From Bacilli bacterium (GTDB taxonomy: Bacteria; Bacillota_I; Bacilli_A; RFN20; CAG-631): a stretch of 64,000 nucleotides of DNA. The notes below the pieces were generated by a model. The model was not told the DNA's origin and made no database searches. It worked only from the letters and a program-made list of their open reading frames with translations. Every line of letters begins with the position of its first letter. The first letter of the stretch is position 1. Location of the stretch: the NCBI GenBank assembly GCA_900754115.1, contig CAAEBM010000057.1, positions 62,001 through 126,000 on the forward strand, in the 5' to 3' direction. Shown here one piece after another: positions 1 to 7,296 of this stretch. The translations under genes and the position numbers were made by a program.

Positions 1-413
1 CGATGATGGTAAAAAATGTCGACATAATCTAATTGCAAACGTTTTAAACTTTGATCAATCGAGGCCATTAAATATTTTCTTGACCCATAATTTCCATAAG
101 GTCCTTCCCACATATCAAATCCTGCTTTTGTACTAATTATTAATTCATCACGATAAGGCATGAGTCCTTCTTTTAATATTTTCCCAAAATTTGTCTCTGC
201 TGCGCCATATTCTGGACCATAGTTATTTGCTAAATCAAAATACGTAATTCCATGGTCAAAGCAGGTAAATATTAACTCTTTCATGTTATCGTAATTACAA
301 TTATTGCCAAAATTATGCCATAAGCCAAAAGAAATTTTTGGAAGTAATAATCCACTTGCTCCACATCTTTGATATTGCATTTTTTGATAACGATTTTGAT
401 TTGGAATATACAT
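1..413 (-). CDS. Aldo/keto reductase, YghZ/Gpr-like (L-glyceraldehyde 3-phosphate reductase family), C-terminus outside window
   Basis: Only the first 137 codons are in the window. The N-terminus carries the family hallmarks: RCGxSGLxLPxxSxGLWHNFG at about residues 16-33, FDLANNYGP with the substrate-pocket Asp and catalytic Tyr at about 61-70, then the STKAGxDMW strand with the first catalytic Lys and the DYVDIFYHHR strand. This pattern fits the YghZ/Kv-beta branch of NADPH-dependent aldo/keto reductases, which reduce small aldehydes such as glyceraldehyde 3-phosphate or methylglyoxal in the cytoplasm. The ATG at 413 follows a GGAGATGG ribosome binding site. It lies just downstream of the decayed end of an ABC transporter gene on the same strand. 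Family assignment is firm; the physiological substrate is inferred. Confidence 0.88.
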   Translation of the reverse strand, partial: MYIPNQNRYQKMQYQRCGASGLLLPKISFGLWHNFGNNCNYDNMKELIFTCFDHGITYFDLANNYGPEYGAAETNFGKILKEGLMPYRDELIISTKAGFDMWEGPYGNYGSRKYLMASIDQSLKRLQLDYVDIFYHH

Positions 414-454
414 TTTTACCATCTCCTTTTTTTAATTGTAACGCATATTTTTCT

Positions 455-580
455 TTAAATAAAGAAAAAAACTAAAATGATTCCTAAAGGAAAAAATAAA
501 AATACGAGTAACATGGGTTTTAAAATAGCATCCATAGGATGAACTCCCATGACATAAGCAAAAGATTGAAACTTCTTTTT
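455..580 (-). pseudogene. In-frame remnant beyond the stop of the ABC permease (third FtsX membrane segment)
   Basis: Directly after the TAA at 581-583, the same frame stays open for 41 codons to a second TAA at 455-457. They encode a basic loop (KKKFQSFAYVMGVHP), then a hydrophobic segment (MLLVFLFFPLGIILVFFF). In FtsX/MacB-type permeases the second membrane segment is followed by just such a cytoplasmic loop and a third segment. The neighbouring full-length paralogue has loop, third and fourth segments in the matching place. I read this as coding sequence cut off by a nonsense mutation in an A-rich tract. The fourth segment is also missing, so the gene had probably already been shortened. 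A sequencing error at the stop would restore the third segment but not the fourth. Confidence 0.5.
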
Positions 581-2053
581 TTATTTTTTAAAATAAAATT
601 GAAGATAAAACAAATTTAAAAAAAACAAAAGAAAAATGATTAATATTTGCAAAATATTGACTAATAATTTATTGGTAACCTGATTTAAATATTCATTTTT
701 TACTTCAGTTAAAGCAGATGAATAAAACGTTATTTCATATTCTCCTTTTTCAATCGTCTCATCAATATTTTCAATTAAGAGTGGTTGTTTTAAAACACTG
801 ACAAATTGCAGATTTTTAAAATTTTGATTCAATACTAAAGGATTAAGTTTCAAGTAATCAAAAAAATCGGTATTTTCAATTTTAATATAGTGATTGAGCA
901 CTGTTTGCATTTGTTTTTCATAATAAACATACCCATTAATTGGAATATCTAAATATCCATTAATACAAACAGGAATATTGGTTTTTATCTCATAATCTTT
1001 ATCATTTATCTGTAATATTTTATTGATCTTAAAATATCCCTCTAAAGTTGTTTTTTGTAATTGATTGGAAACATAAATTTCTATTGTTTCTGTCTGGTCA
1101 TTAAAGTTCAGTGAAGAATCATAAATTAAATCTAAATAAGCTTCATCTAGTTTTTTTTCATTCACATAGATTCCATCATTTGAAGAAAAAAAGGAGTTTA
1201 AATCTAAATAAGAGTCTTTGAATAAATCATCAAACGTTTTTAATGTTTCCAATGTCGTAAAATTAATAGGAAATGAGACATGATTTTTTTTGATAGTCGG
1301 ATAAACTTGTAAATAAAGGGGATTGGAATAATAAGCTGTTTCTAAAACTGTAGAGTGTGTATATTTTGAAAAAAATAACGATAAAACCATTAAAAATAAA
1401 TTCAATAAAAGAAAGAAAAAATAATAACTTTTAAAAAGAAACATTTTTAATAATGATTTCTTTTTTTGCATACTTTGTTGATAACAAAGCGATTTTTTCT
1501 CTTTTTTGATTTCAATAACTTTTTGATTTTTAATCAAAAATAGTTGATGACATTCCTTTTCAATCCACTCGAGATGATGAGAAATTAAAAAATAATGTTG
1601 CTTGTTCTTTTTTAATAAAGAATAAAAATTACGAGCATTAAAAGCATCTAAATGATTATCTACTTCATCCATAAATATCCAATTTTTTTGTACTTTTAAA
1701 GCAATATAACACAAAAGCCTTTGCTTTTCTCCAGCTGACATTTGCTTCACTTTTTTATGATAAATTGTTTCAATATTCAATTGCTTAAGGAGTTGATGGT
1801 CAATGGTTTGACATAAAAGTTCTATATTTTCTTTTCCTGTTGCATTTTCAAAAAAATAAAAATTTTGTTCAATGTAGGCAATATTAAAAGAATCGGTTTG
1901 ATAAAGATCTTTCATTATCGTTGTCTTTCCTGTTCCATTATCGCCAATAAGTCCAACAATAGGCCCAGTGAGTTCTAAATTTACATTATCAAAAAGAGTC
2001 GTTTTAAACTTTTTTGAATAATTTTTTAAAGAAACGGTGTATTTTTTCTCCAT
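581..2053 (-). CDS. ABC transporter fused ATPase-permease (FtsX-like), C-terminally truncated
   Basis: 490-residue protein. The N-terminal ABC ATPase (about residues 5-185) has Walker A GDNGTGKTT, signature MSAGEKQR, Walker B NWIFMDE followed by a D-loop (NHLD), and H-loop His in ISHHLEW. A membrane segment near 205-230, an extracytoplasmic region of about 200 residues and a second segment near 460-485 follow. The layout is that of MacB/FtsX-type proteins that export or act mechanically on envelope substrates. The start at 2053 has GGAGAG upstream and lies inside the 3-prime end of the preceding gene (50-bp overlap in another frame), so the two are probably translationally coupled and heterodimeric. 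The last two membrane segments are missing; an in-frame remnant continues at 455-580. Transport activity is doubtful and the substrate is unknown. Confidence 0.75.
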   Translation of the reverse strand: MEKKYTVSLKNYSKKFKTTLFDNVNLELTGPIVGLIGDNGTGKTTIMKDLYQTDSFNIAYIEQNFYFFENATGKENIELLCQTIDHQLLKQLNIETIYHKKVKQMSAGEKQRLLCYIALKVQKNWIFMDEVDNHLDAFNARNFYSLLKKNKQHYFLISHHLEWIEKECHQLFLIKNQKVIEIKKEKKSLCYQQSMQKKKSLLKMFLFKSYYFFFLLLNLFLMVLSLFFSKYTHSTVLETAYYSNPLYLQVYPTIKKNHVSFPINFTTLETLKTFDDLFKDSYLDLNSFFSSNDGIYVNEKKLDEAYLDLIYDSSLNFNDQTETIEIYVSNQLQKTTLEGYFKINKILQINDKDYEIKTNIPVCINGYLDIPINGYVYYEKQMQTVLNHYIKIENTDFFDYLKLNPLVLNQNFKNLQFVSVLKQPLLIENIDETIEKGEYEITFYSSALTEVKNEYLNQVTNKLLVNILQILIIFLLFFLNLFYLQFYFKK

Positions 2054-4319
2054 TGAAAAACTCTCCTATTCCTAAAATTATAAAAGAAATGAACAAAAGG
2101 CTCCAATTATAATTCATAATCATTTTTTTGCCAAAAATGGGAAAATTTTTAAAGTTTTGATTCATCTCATAAAATAGCGTTTGATTACAAATTTGAATGA
2201 ACCAATCATGAAAAAGAAAAGCGACAAGAAAACTCACTATACATCCTATTACTAATACAATGATTTTTTCTTTTGTCATCGAAATATATAGCCAATCTAA
2301 AGTTGTATAAAAACGATAAGACTGTAAAATCAATAATCCAATAAACACAATAAATAGACTCAAAAGAATAACAGCAAAAAGAATCCATAATTTTTTTGTA
2401 TGATTTAAATTTTCTTTTGCATATTGTAAAGATAAAGTATGTTTAAAATAATCTTTTTGATTATTAAACAGCAATTTAAACTCAGCACCCAATGAATTTT
2501 GATTTAATTCTTTGACTATAGTATCAGCATTGAAGTAATCATGAATCAGTAAATTTGCTTCACTTGTATGTAAAGGAGCAATATCAGTCATATAATCAGA
2601 AGGATGAAAATAAACATAATCATTATTTACTTGATCTAATATACACTGAATTTCCCATTCTTTATTTTCAATCAAAACTTTTTTTCCTATTAATTCTTTT
2701 ATATTACTTTGACTTGTTTGAAAATATCTTAAAGCATAATTTAAAGAAACGATAATCTTATTTTTTTCTAGTTTTAAATCTCCAACATAGGAAAAATGAT
2801 TTTCTTTAAAAAAATCAACATTTTTTAAACAATAATACGTATGAGATTGCAACGAAAAAGCAAAAATATCTTCTTGTTGCAGAAAATAATTTTGTAATTC
2901 TTGCATTGCAATATTTTTTAAATTAGAGGCTATAATCAATCCTTTAGCAGTATTGCAGATATAGACAAATTGGGGATATTTATAAGACAAAAAGTTTAAA
3001 TATTCTTGACTATTATTTTTAGAAATCAAAGCAGGATAAAAATAAATACCCGCTATGTTTTCATTTAAACTTTCAAAAGATTCTACTTCAATGATTTTAT
3101 CATTTAAATCTTGAAAAAAAGTTAAAGTAGGCATAGTAGATGCAAAAAAATAAGGACAATCTAATAAAATGCCAGTAACTATTAATTCTTTTTGAAAAAA
3201 ACAATCATATAAATAACCACTTATGGTTATAGAAATAGGTTGATTTACAAAGTCATGTTGCAAAATAGCATTTTGAATTTCTGTATAAGACTGAGAAGAA
3301 GTAATCTTTTTAAAATATTCAATCAACCATGGATTATTTAAAGAAGCATAAAAACCCTCATCAATCAGAGGTTGATAACAATACAATTTATCCATTCGAT
3401 ATAGATTATTTAAAACTGAAAATGTAAAATTTTCTGCGAATTGATAATCTTCTGTTAATTCTAATGATTCCTCTTCTGCAATTTCTTGAAAAGTTTGATA
3501 CAAAAGTTCTTTATCCATATTTATCGTTTGAGGGGTCATTAAAATTCCATTTTGGGCATTAAAAATGCCAAGTGCATCAATAGATATTCTTTGTTTTTGG
3601 GCAAAATCAAAGCCAGAAAAAACGATTGAAAAAAATTGAATAATCAAAGTAAACAAAGCCACGACGAAAATAGTTTTCACTTTTTGTTTATAAAAAATTT
3701 TTTTATCATATTTTTCTTCTTTTAATAAAATGGGAACTTTTAAATCTTTATTTTCTTTTTTTTCATATTGTTTCTTGATTTTACCATCTTGTAATTCATA
3801 ACACACCCGATTTCCTTTCCATTCATCCTGGTGTGTTGCCACAAAAACTAAATGAGTTTGTGCCCATTCTTCGATTATATTTGCAATAATACTTCGGTAT
3901 TTTTCATCTAAAAAAGAAAAGGGTTCATCAAAAAAATAAGTCTCTGCTTTGGTTGATATGCACATATAAAAATAAAGTCTGCGCTGTTCTCCCTTTGATA
4001 ATTTATTAATAGGTGTATCTAATAACTCTTGAATATTTAATTGCTGAAAATAAGCAGAAAGAAATTCTTTATCTTTTGAAAAAGCAATAAAATTTTTTAC
4101 TTGAATGGAAGAATAAAAATTTGTATAGGGATTCATCCATACTTTTTTTGATTTACAATTTGAAAAAATTTCTTTTAAAGTGACACTTTTCCCACTACCT
4201 GACACACCTAAAAAAGCGATTAATCCTGATAAAGGAAATCGATTCACATCAATATCTAAACAAAAATTTTTGTAGGTACGCTGAATATGAATTTTTTCAT
4301 TTAAGATTTCAAATGCCAT
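2004..4319 (-). CDS. ABC transporter fused ATPase-permease (MacB/FtsX-like), full length
   Basis: 771-residue partner of the gene after it. The N-terminal ATPase shows Walker A GVSGSGKS, signature LSKGEQRR, Walker B TYFFDEPFSFLD and H-loop ATHQDE. A first membrane segment (about 215-240) leads to an extracytoplasmic domain of about 400 residues; three further segments close the protein (WILFAVILLSLFIVF, IIVLVIGCIVSFLVAF and WSLLFISFIILGIG), ending in a basic tail. This is the complete FtsX-type topology with four membrane segments. The ATG follows GAGGAAT, and a good sigma-A promoter lies at 4376-4403. Nothing nearby (no two-component system, peptide gene or modification enzyme) identifies a substrate. 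Family is clear; function is inferred only as envelope export or remodelling. Confidence 0.82.
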   Translation of the reverse strand: MAFEILNEKIHIQRTYKNFCLDIDVNRFPLSGLIAFLGVSGSGKSVTLKEIFSNCKSKKVWMNPYTNFYSSIQVKNFIAFSKDKEFLSAYFQQLNIQELLDTPINKLSKGEQRRLYFYMCISTKAETYFFDEPFSFLDEKYRSIIANIIEEWAQTHLVFVATHQDEWKGNRVCYELQDGKIKKQYEKKENKDLKVPILLKEEKYDKKIFYKQKVKTIFVVALFTLIIQFFSIVFSGFDFAQKQRISIDALGIFNAQNGILMTPQTINMDKELLYQTFQEIAEEESLELTEDYQFAENFTFSVLNNLYRMDKLYCYQPLIDEGFYASLNNPWLIEYFKKITSSQSYTEIQNAILQHDFVNQPISITISGYLYDCFFQKELIVTGILLDCPYFFASTMPTLTFFQDLNDKIIEVESFESLNENIAGIYFYPALISKNNSQEYLNFLSYKYPQFVYICNTAKGLIIASNLKNIAMQELQNYFLQQEDIFAFSLQSHTYYCLKNVDFFKENHFSYVGDLKLEKNKIIVSLNYALRYFQTSQSNIKELIGKKVLIENKEWEIQCILDQVNNDYVYFHPSDYMTDIAPLHTSEANLLIHDYFNADTIVKELNQNSLGAEFKLLFNNQKDYFKHTLSLQYAKENLNHTKKLWILFAVILLSLFIVFIGLLILQSYRFYTTLDWLYISMTKEKIIVLVIGCIVSFLVAFLFHDWFIQICNQTLFYEMNQNFKNFPIFGKKMIMNYNWSLLFISFIILGIGEFFNGEKIHRFFKKLFKKV

Positions 4320-4375
4320 TTTATTCCTCTTTTTTTTATTTATAATAAAACTGCTATGAAATGGTCTCTAATTTT

Positions 4376-4403
4376 ATTTTAACATATATACTATAAATCT
4401 CAA
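4376..4403 (-). promoter_or_regulatory. Sigma-A type promoter of the ABC pair
   Basis: Minus-strand TTGAGA (4398-4403) and TAAAAT (4376-4381) with a 16-bp spacer, about 60 bp upstream of the start at 4319. Directly downstream of the terminator of the gene before it. Confidence 0.55.
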
Positions 4404-4437
4404 GAAAAAAAGAAAACTGCTAAAAATTATTAGCAGT
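4404..4437 (-). terminator. Intrinsic terminator of the glycosidase-like gene
   Basis: Minus-strand hairpin with perfect 8-bp arms ACTGCTAA/TTAGCAGT (4416-4423 and 4430-4437) and a 6-nt loop, followed by a U-rich tract. It lies 17 bp after the stop of the gene ending at 4455. Confidence 0.75.
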
Positions 4438-4454
4438 CATTTTGATAGCCATTC

Positions 4455-5894
4455 TTATTCTTTTTCAATTTTTAATAAATAAGCTTTTGAACTTGCATCA
4501 TCACAAACAAAAGAAGAAGTTAAAGAAGAATAAGGGATTGTCAATGTATTATTTTGAACCTTTATAAAAGAAGTCACATCTTTTTTTGTTAAATTGATTA
4601 AATCAACAAGAATAAGTTTTTTCATTTGTAAAGGTTTTAAAAAATGAGCTTTTAATTGCCGAATATGATTCGAAAAAATGGCAAGATTGTCAATTGGTTC
4701 ATCAATTTGAACAGAAACATCAATTTCATATTTTTCATCTTCTTCATGATTTAGTCGTTTAAATGTTCCTATTGCATAATTATGATTATAATCTTTAGCA
4801 CACACTACATAAGGAACTTCTTTAATCTTTTTTACTTTAGGTAAAGAAGTATTTCTAGAAACTCTAGCAGGGCATACTTGTTTTACTAATTGGTTTGATA
4901 CATTTTCACTCCAATAAGGTCCAAAAGGTACTTCATCCATAAAGGTTTCTTTTGAAAGATGCAATTTTGCCTTTGCAAAAGCAAAAGAAATAGAGCGATA
5001 GCGCATTGCAGCAACTGCTTCATGATATCGATAATGGAAGGAAGATAAAGGTGTAATTGGCGATTTTGCACACATTTTATTTCTTTCAATTCCCAAACTA
5101 CATCCTAAAATTGCACCTAAATAGACTTCATCTTCGCAATTAATAATGCTATTATTTTGTTTTAATAAGTAACATAAACGGGCTAATGTCGTCGTGGTGG
5201 ATAATTCTTCTGTAACGTCATAACTGCGAAAGACTTCAGAAATTTTACAAACTTTATCTATATATTTTTTCATATTTTGATTCCAAGGAAATTGATATTG
5301 CAGTGACAATTCTTCATCTCCATTAAAACCATTGACAGGAGGAATACATAACGTATTTTCGATTATTAATTCAGGATAAATTTGTTTTGCTAAAGCCGTT
5401 AGCATTTTGCGAAAAGACCAATCATTTCCATAAACTCCCCAATCCACTTTCCAATAAGAAATATTTGCATATTTAGACCAAAGCAAACGTTTTTTAAAAA
5501 AACTTTTCAATCTTTTAACTGAATAGGAATAAGCTTTTTCATATCCTTGAGCACAGACCCAAATTCCTACTCCTTTCCATCCATAAGAAAGAATTTTATC
5601 TACTAATTGTTTTAATTTTTCTTGTGGTTTACCATGAAAATGCAAAAAACGATCTTTTTTTAGAATATGAGAAGCAAAAGGATAACTTTCCTTTGTATTT
5701 TTACTATAAAATACATCCCAGCCATCATCTAATATAAAATATAAATCTTTTCTACATTCAGGGAAAGCGTGAACTAATCCATTTTGTTCATTAAAAAGGG
5801 CATTTTCATCTAAATAATCACGATTACTCACTCCTTTTTCTTGACAAAAGATATTTTGTGCTTGCCATGTACAATAATAATCATAAGTTTTCAT
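4455..5894 (-). CDS. Putative GH27/GH36-like (clan GH-D) glycoside hydrolase
   Basis: 479 residues, no signal peptide, so probably intracellular. The N-terminal two thirds look like a TIM barrel of the alpha-galactosidase clan: LDDGWDV (about residues 55-61) matches the strand-1 motif, YWKVDWG (about 147-153) carries the expected nucleophile Asp, and FRSYDVTEELS (about 220-230) supplies a candidate acid/base Asp. The last 130 residues look like a beta-sandwich. A ribosome binding site (AAAGGAG) and a good promoter precede it. It stands alone, without a sugar transporter, so the substrate cannot be read from context. Alternatives are a raffinose-synthase-like or other clan GH-D enzyme. The clan is inferred from motifs only. 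Confidence 0.55.
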   Translation of the reverse strand: MKTYDYYCTWQAQNIFCQEKGVSNRDYLDENALFNEQNGLVHAFPECRKDLYFILDDGWDVFYSKNTKESYPFASHILKKDRFLHFHGKPQEKLKQLVDKILSYGWKGVGIWVCAQGYEKAYSYSVKRLKSFFKKRLLWSKYANISYWKVDWGVYGNDWSFRKMLTALAKQIYPELIIENTLCIPPVNGFNGDEELSLQYQFPWNQNMKKYIDKVCKISEVFRSYDVTEELSTTTTLARLCYLLKQNNSIINCEDEVYLGAILGCSLGIERNKMCAKSPITPLSSFHYRYHEAVAAMRYRSISFAFAKAKLHLSKETFMDEVPFGPYWSENVSNQLVKQVCPARVSRNTSLPKVKKIKEVPYVVCAKDYNHNYAIGTFKRLNHEEDEKYEIDVSVQIDEPIDNLAIFSNHIRQLKAHFLKPLQMKKLILVDLINLTKKDVTSFIKVQNNTLTIPYSSLTSSFVCDDASSKAYLLKIEKE

Positions 5895-5931
5895 TGTTTG
5901 ACTCCTTTAAGATTTCTCTTTTTCTACTTGT

Positions 5932-5960
5932 AGTATAGTAAATCTTTTTTAAAATTCCAA
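5932..5960 (-). promoter_or_regulatory. Sigma-A type promoter of the glycosidase-like gene
   Basis: Minus-strand TTGGAA (5955-5960) and TATACT (5932-5937), 17-bp spacer, about 40 bp upstream of the start at 5894. Confidence 0.55.
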
Positions 5961-6040
5961 TTCCTATTTTTTATTTTTGCATAAAATCTATTTATTTTTT
6001 CTAACATTTGTTAAAATAAAAGAAAGATGAGGTGAATAAG

Positions 6041-6766
6041 ATGGATCGCAATGAACAATTCATTGAATTATATAATCGTTTAGACAATCTTTTAAGAGAA
6101 TATTATCATCTTAGTGAACGCTCTTTTTCTGTCATCAAAAGATATGAAGATGAATTAAAAAAGTCTTCATTATGGAAAAATAGAGAACGTGGAATGGCTT
6201 TAGAAAGCATTCGCACTATTCGCAATACTTTAGTGCATGAACCAAGAATTAAAAATCAAGAAATTTTTATGATTGAAGAAAATGTCTTAAACTTTTTAAA
6301 AAAAGAAATTGAACTGTTACTTCATCCATGGACTGTTTTTGATAAAAGAAAACCACTTCATGAAGTTCTTTTTTGTTTTTTAGATAGCAATGTAAAAGAA
6401 ATGATTACAGCAATGCAAAACAAACACATTTCTCACATTCCTGTTTTAAATGAAAGAAAACAAGTCATCGGTGTTTTTTCAGAAAGTACAATTTATACTT
6501 CTTTATTAAAACATTCTAAAGTTTCTATCGATGAAAAAACAACAATGCATCATTTTTTACCTTTTATTGAATTAGATAAACATAGTTCCGAACGTTTCGC
6601 CTTTTTAGCAAAAGATGCCCGAATGTCAGACATTTATGAACTTTTTGATAAAAAGAAACCCCATGACAAACGACTTGTAATGATTTTTGTTACAGAAAAT
6701 GGAAATAAAGAAGAACCATTATTAGGGATTTTAACATTACCTGATTTAATTCAAAGTATTGATTAA
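6041..6766 (+). CDS. HEPN-like domain fused to a CBS-domain pair
   Basis: 241 residues from the ATG at 6041, chosen because GAGGTG lies 6 bp upstream; the in-frame GTG at 6032 is part of that ribosome binding site. Residues 1-95 are all-helical and contain RNTLVH (R61-H66), the R-polar-x3-H signature of HEPN domains, many of which are ribonucleases of toxin or stress systems. Residues 110-241 hold two CBS motifs (ending in VIGVFSES and LLGILTLPD), which bind adenine nucleotides or similar ligands. The natural reading is a nucleotide-sensing HEPN protein. There is no adjacent antitoxin; a monocistronic unit with its own terminator follows. The HEPN assignment rests on the short motif and helical content; catalytic activity is untested. 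Confidence 0.6.
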   Translation: MDRNEQFIELYNRLDNLLREYYHLSERSFSVIKRYEDELKKSSLWKNRERGMALESIRTIRNTLVHEPRIKNQEIFMIEENVLNFLKKEIELLLHPWTVFDKRKPLHEVLFCFLDSNVKEMITAMQNKHISHIPVLNERKQVIGVFSESTIYTSLLKHSKVSIDEKTTMHHFLPFIELDKHSSERFAFLAKDARMSDIYELFDKKKPHDKRLVMIFVTENGNKEEPLLGILTLPDLIQSID

Positions 6767-6790
6767 AAGAAGAATATTCTTCTTTTTTTA
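6765..6790 (+). terminator. Intrinsic terminator after the HEPN-CBS gene
   Basis: AAAAGAAGAAT/ATTCTTCTTTT inverted repeat (6765-6775 and 6776-6786) followed by a T run; it overlaps the stop codon of the gene. Confidence 0.7.
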
Positions 6791-6841
6791 TTGACTTTAT
6801 TCCTCTTTTATATTTATAATAGTTGCATGCGCAACGATTAT
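6791..6841 (+). promoter_or_regulatory. Promoter with 26-bp palindromic operator for the marR-ABC operon
   Basis: TTGACT (6791-6796) and TATAAT (6815-6820), 18-bp spacer. Across the -10 box and start point lies a palindrome, ATAAT-n-GTTGC-ATGC-GCAAC-n-ATTAT (6816-6841). Its 11-base arms match except at one position. GTTGC/GCAAC half-sites are typical of MarR-family operators, and the first gene downstream encodes a MarR protein, so autorepression is the likely mechanism. Confidence 0.72.
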
Positions 6842-6858
6842 AAAAAGGAGTGAATGCA

Positions 6859-7296
6859 ATGCCAGCATTTATGAAAGCAATCGGTGAGGTGTGGCGATGT
6901 GCCAATCTTTACCGTATAAAAGCCTATGAATCTTTAAACATTAATTCCTTTCAAGATACTTATTTGATACAAATATGTAATCATCCAGGAATTACCCAAG
7001 AACAATTATCAAAACTCATTTATGTTCACAAAAGTAACGTTGCTCGTCAAATGTCTTCGCTAGAAGAAAAAGGGTTTATTTATCGAACCATTTCAAAAGA
7101 AGATAAAAGAAATCTACAAGTATTTCCTACTCAAAAAGCGATGGACATTCTTCCGTTAATTTTAAAAGTAAGTGAACAATGGAATCAACTTTTGCTTCAA
7201 AGTTTACCAAAAAAGGAACAACAAAAGTTTATGGATACCTTAACTTTTTTAGCAACTCAAGCAAAAACAATTGTGGACCATTTAGAGGAAGAATGA
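6859..7296 (+). CDS. MarR-family transcriptional regulator
   Basis: 145 residues from the ATG at 6859, which has AAGGAG 8 bp upstream; the GTG at 6850 overlaps that site. The winged helix is evident: GITQEQLSKLIYVHKSNVARQMSSLEEKGFI is the helix-turn-helix (about residues 50-80), followed by the wing with the family DKRNLQVFPT element. Helical ends provide the dimer interface. It is the first gene of an operon with two ABC half-transporters and probably represses the operon through the palindrome at 6816-6841, releasing it when a drug-like or lipid ligand binds. MarR regulators paired with LmrCD/BmrCD-type exporters are a known arrangement. Ligand unknown. Confidence 0.88.
   Translation: MPAFMKAIGEVWRCANLYRIKAYESLNINSFQDTYLIQICNHPGITQEQLSKLIYVHKSNVARQMSSLEEKGFIYRTISKEDKRNLQVFPTQKAMDILPLILKVSEQWNQLLLQSLPKKEQQKFMDTLTFLATQAKTIVDHLEEE

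Noticed and set aside
2206..2388. Open frame antisense or shifted inside the ABC genes
   Set aside because: Lies within a well-supported coding region with full motifs in another frame; no start site.
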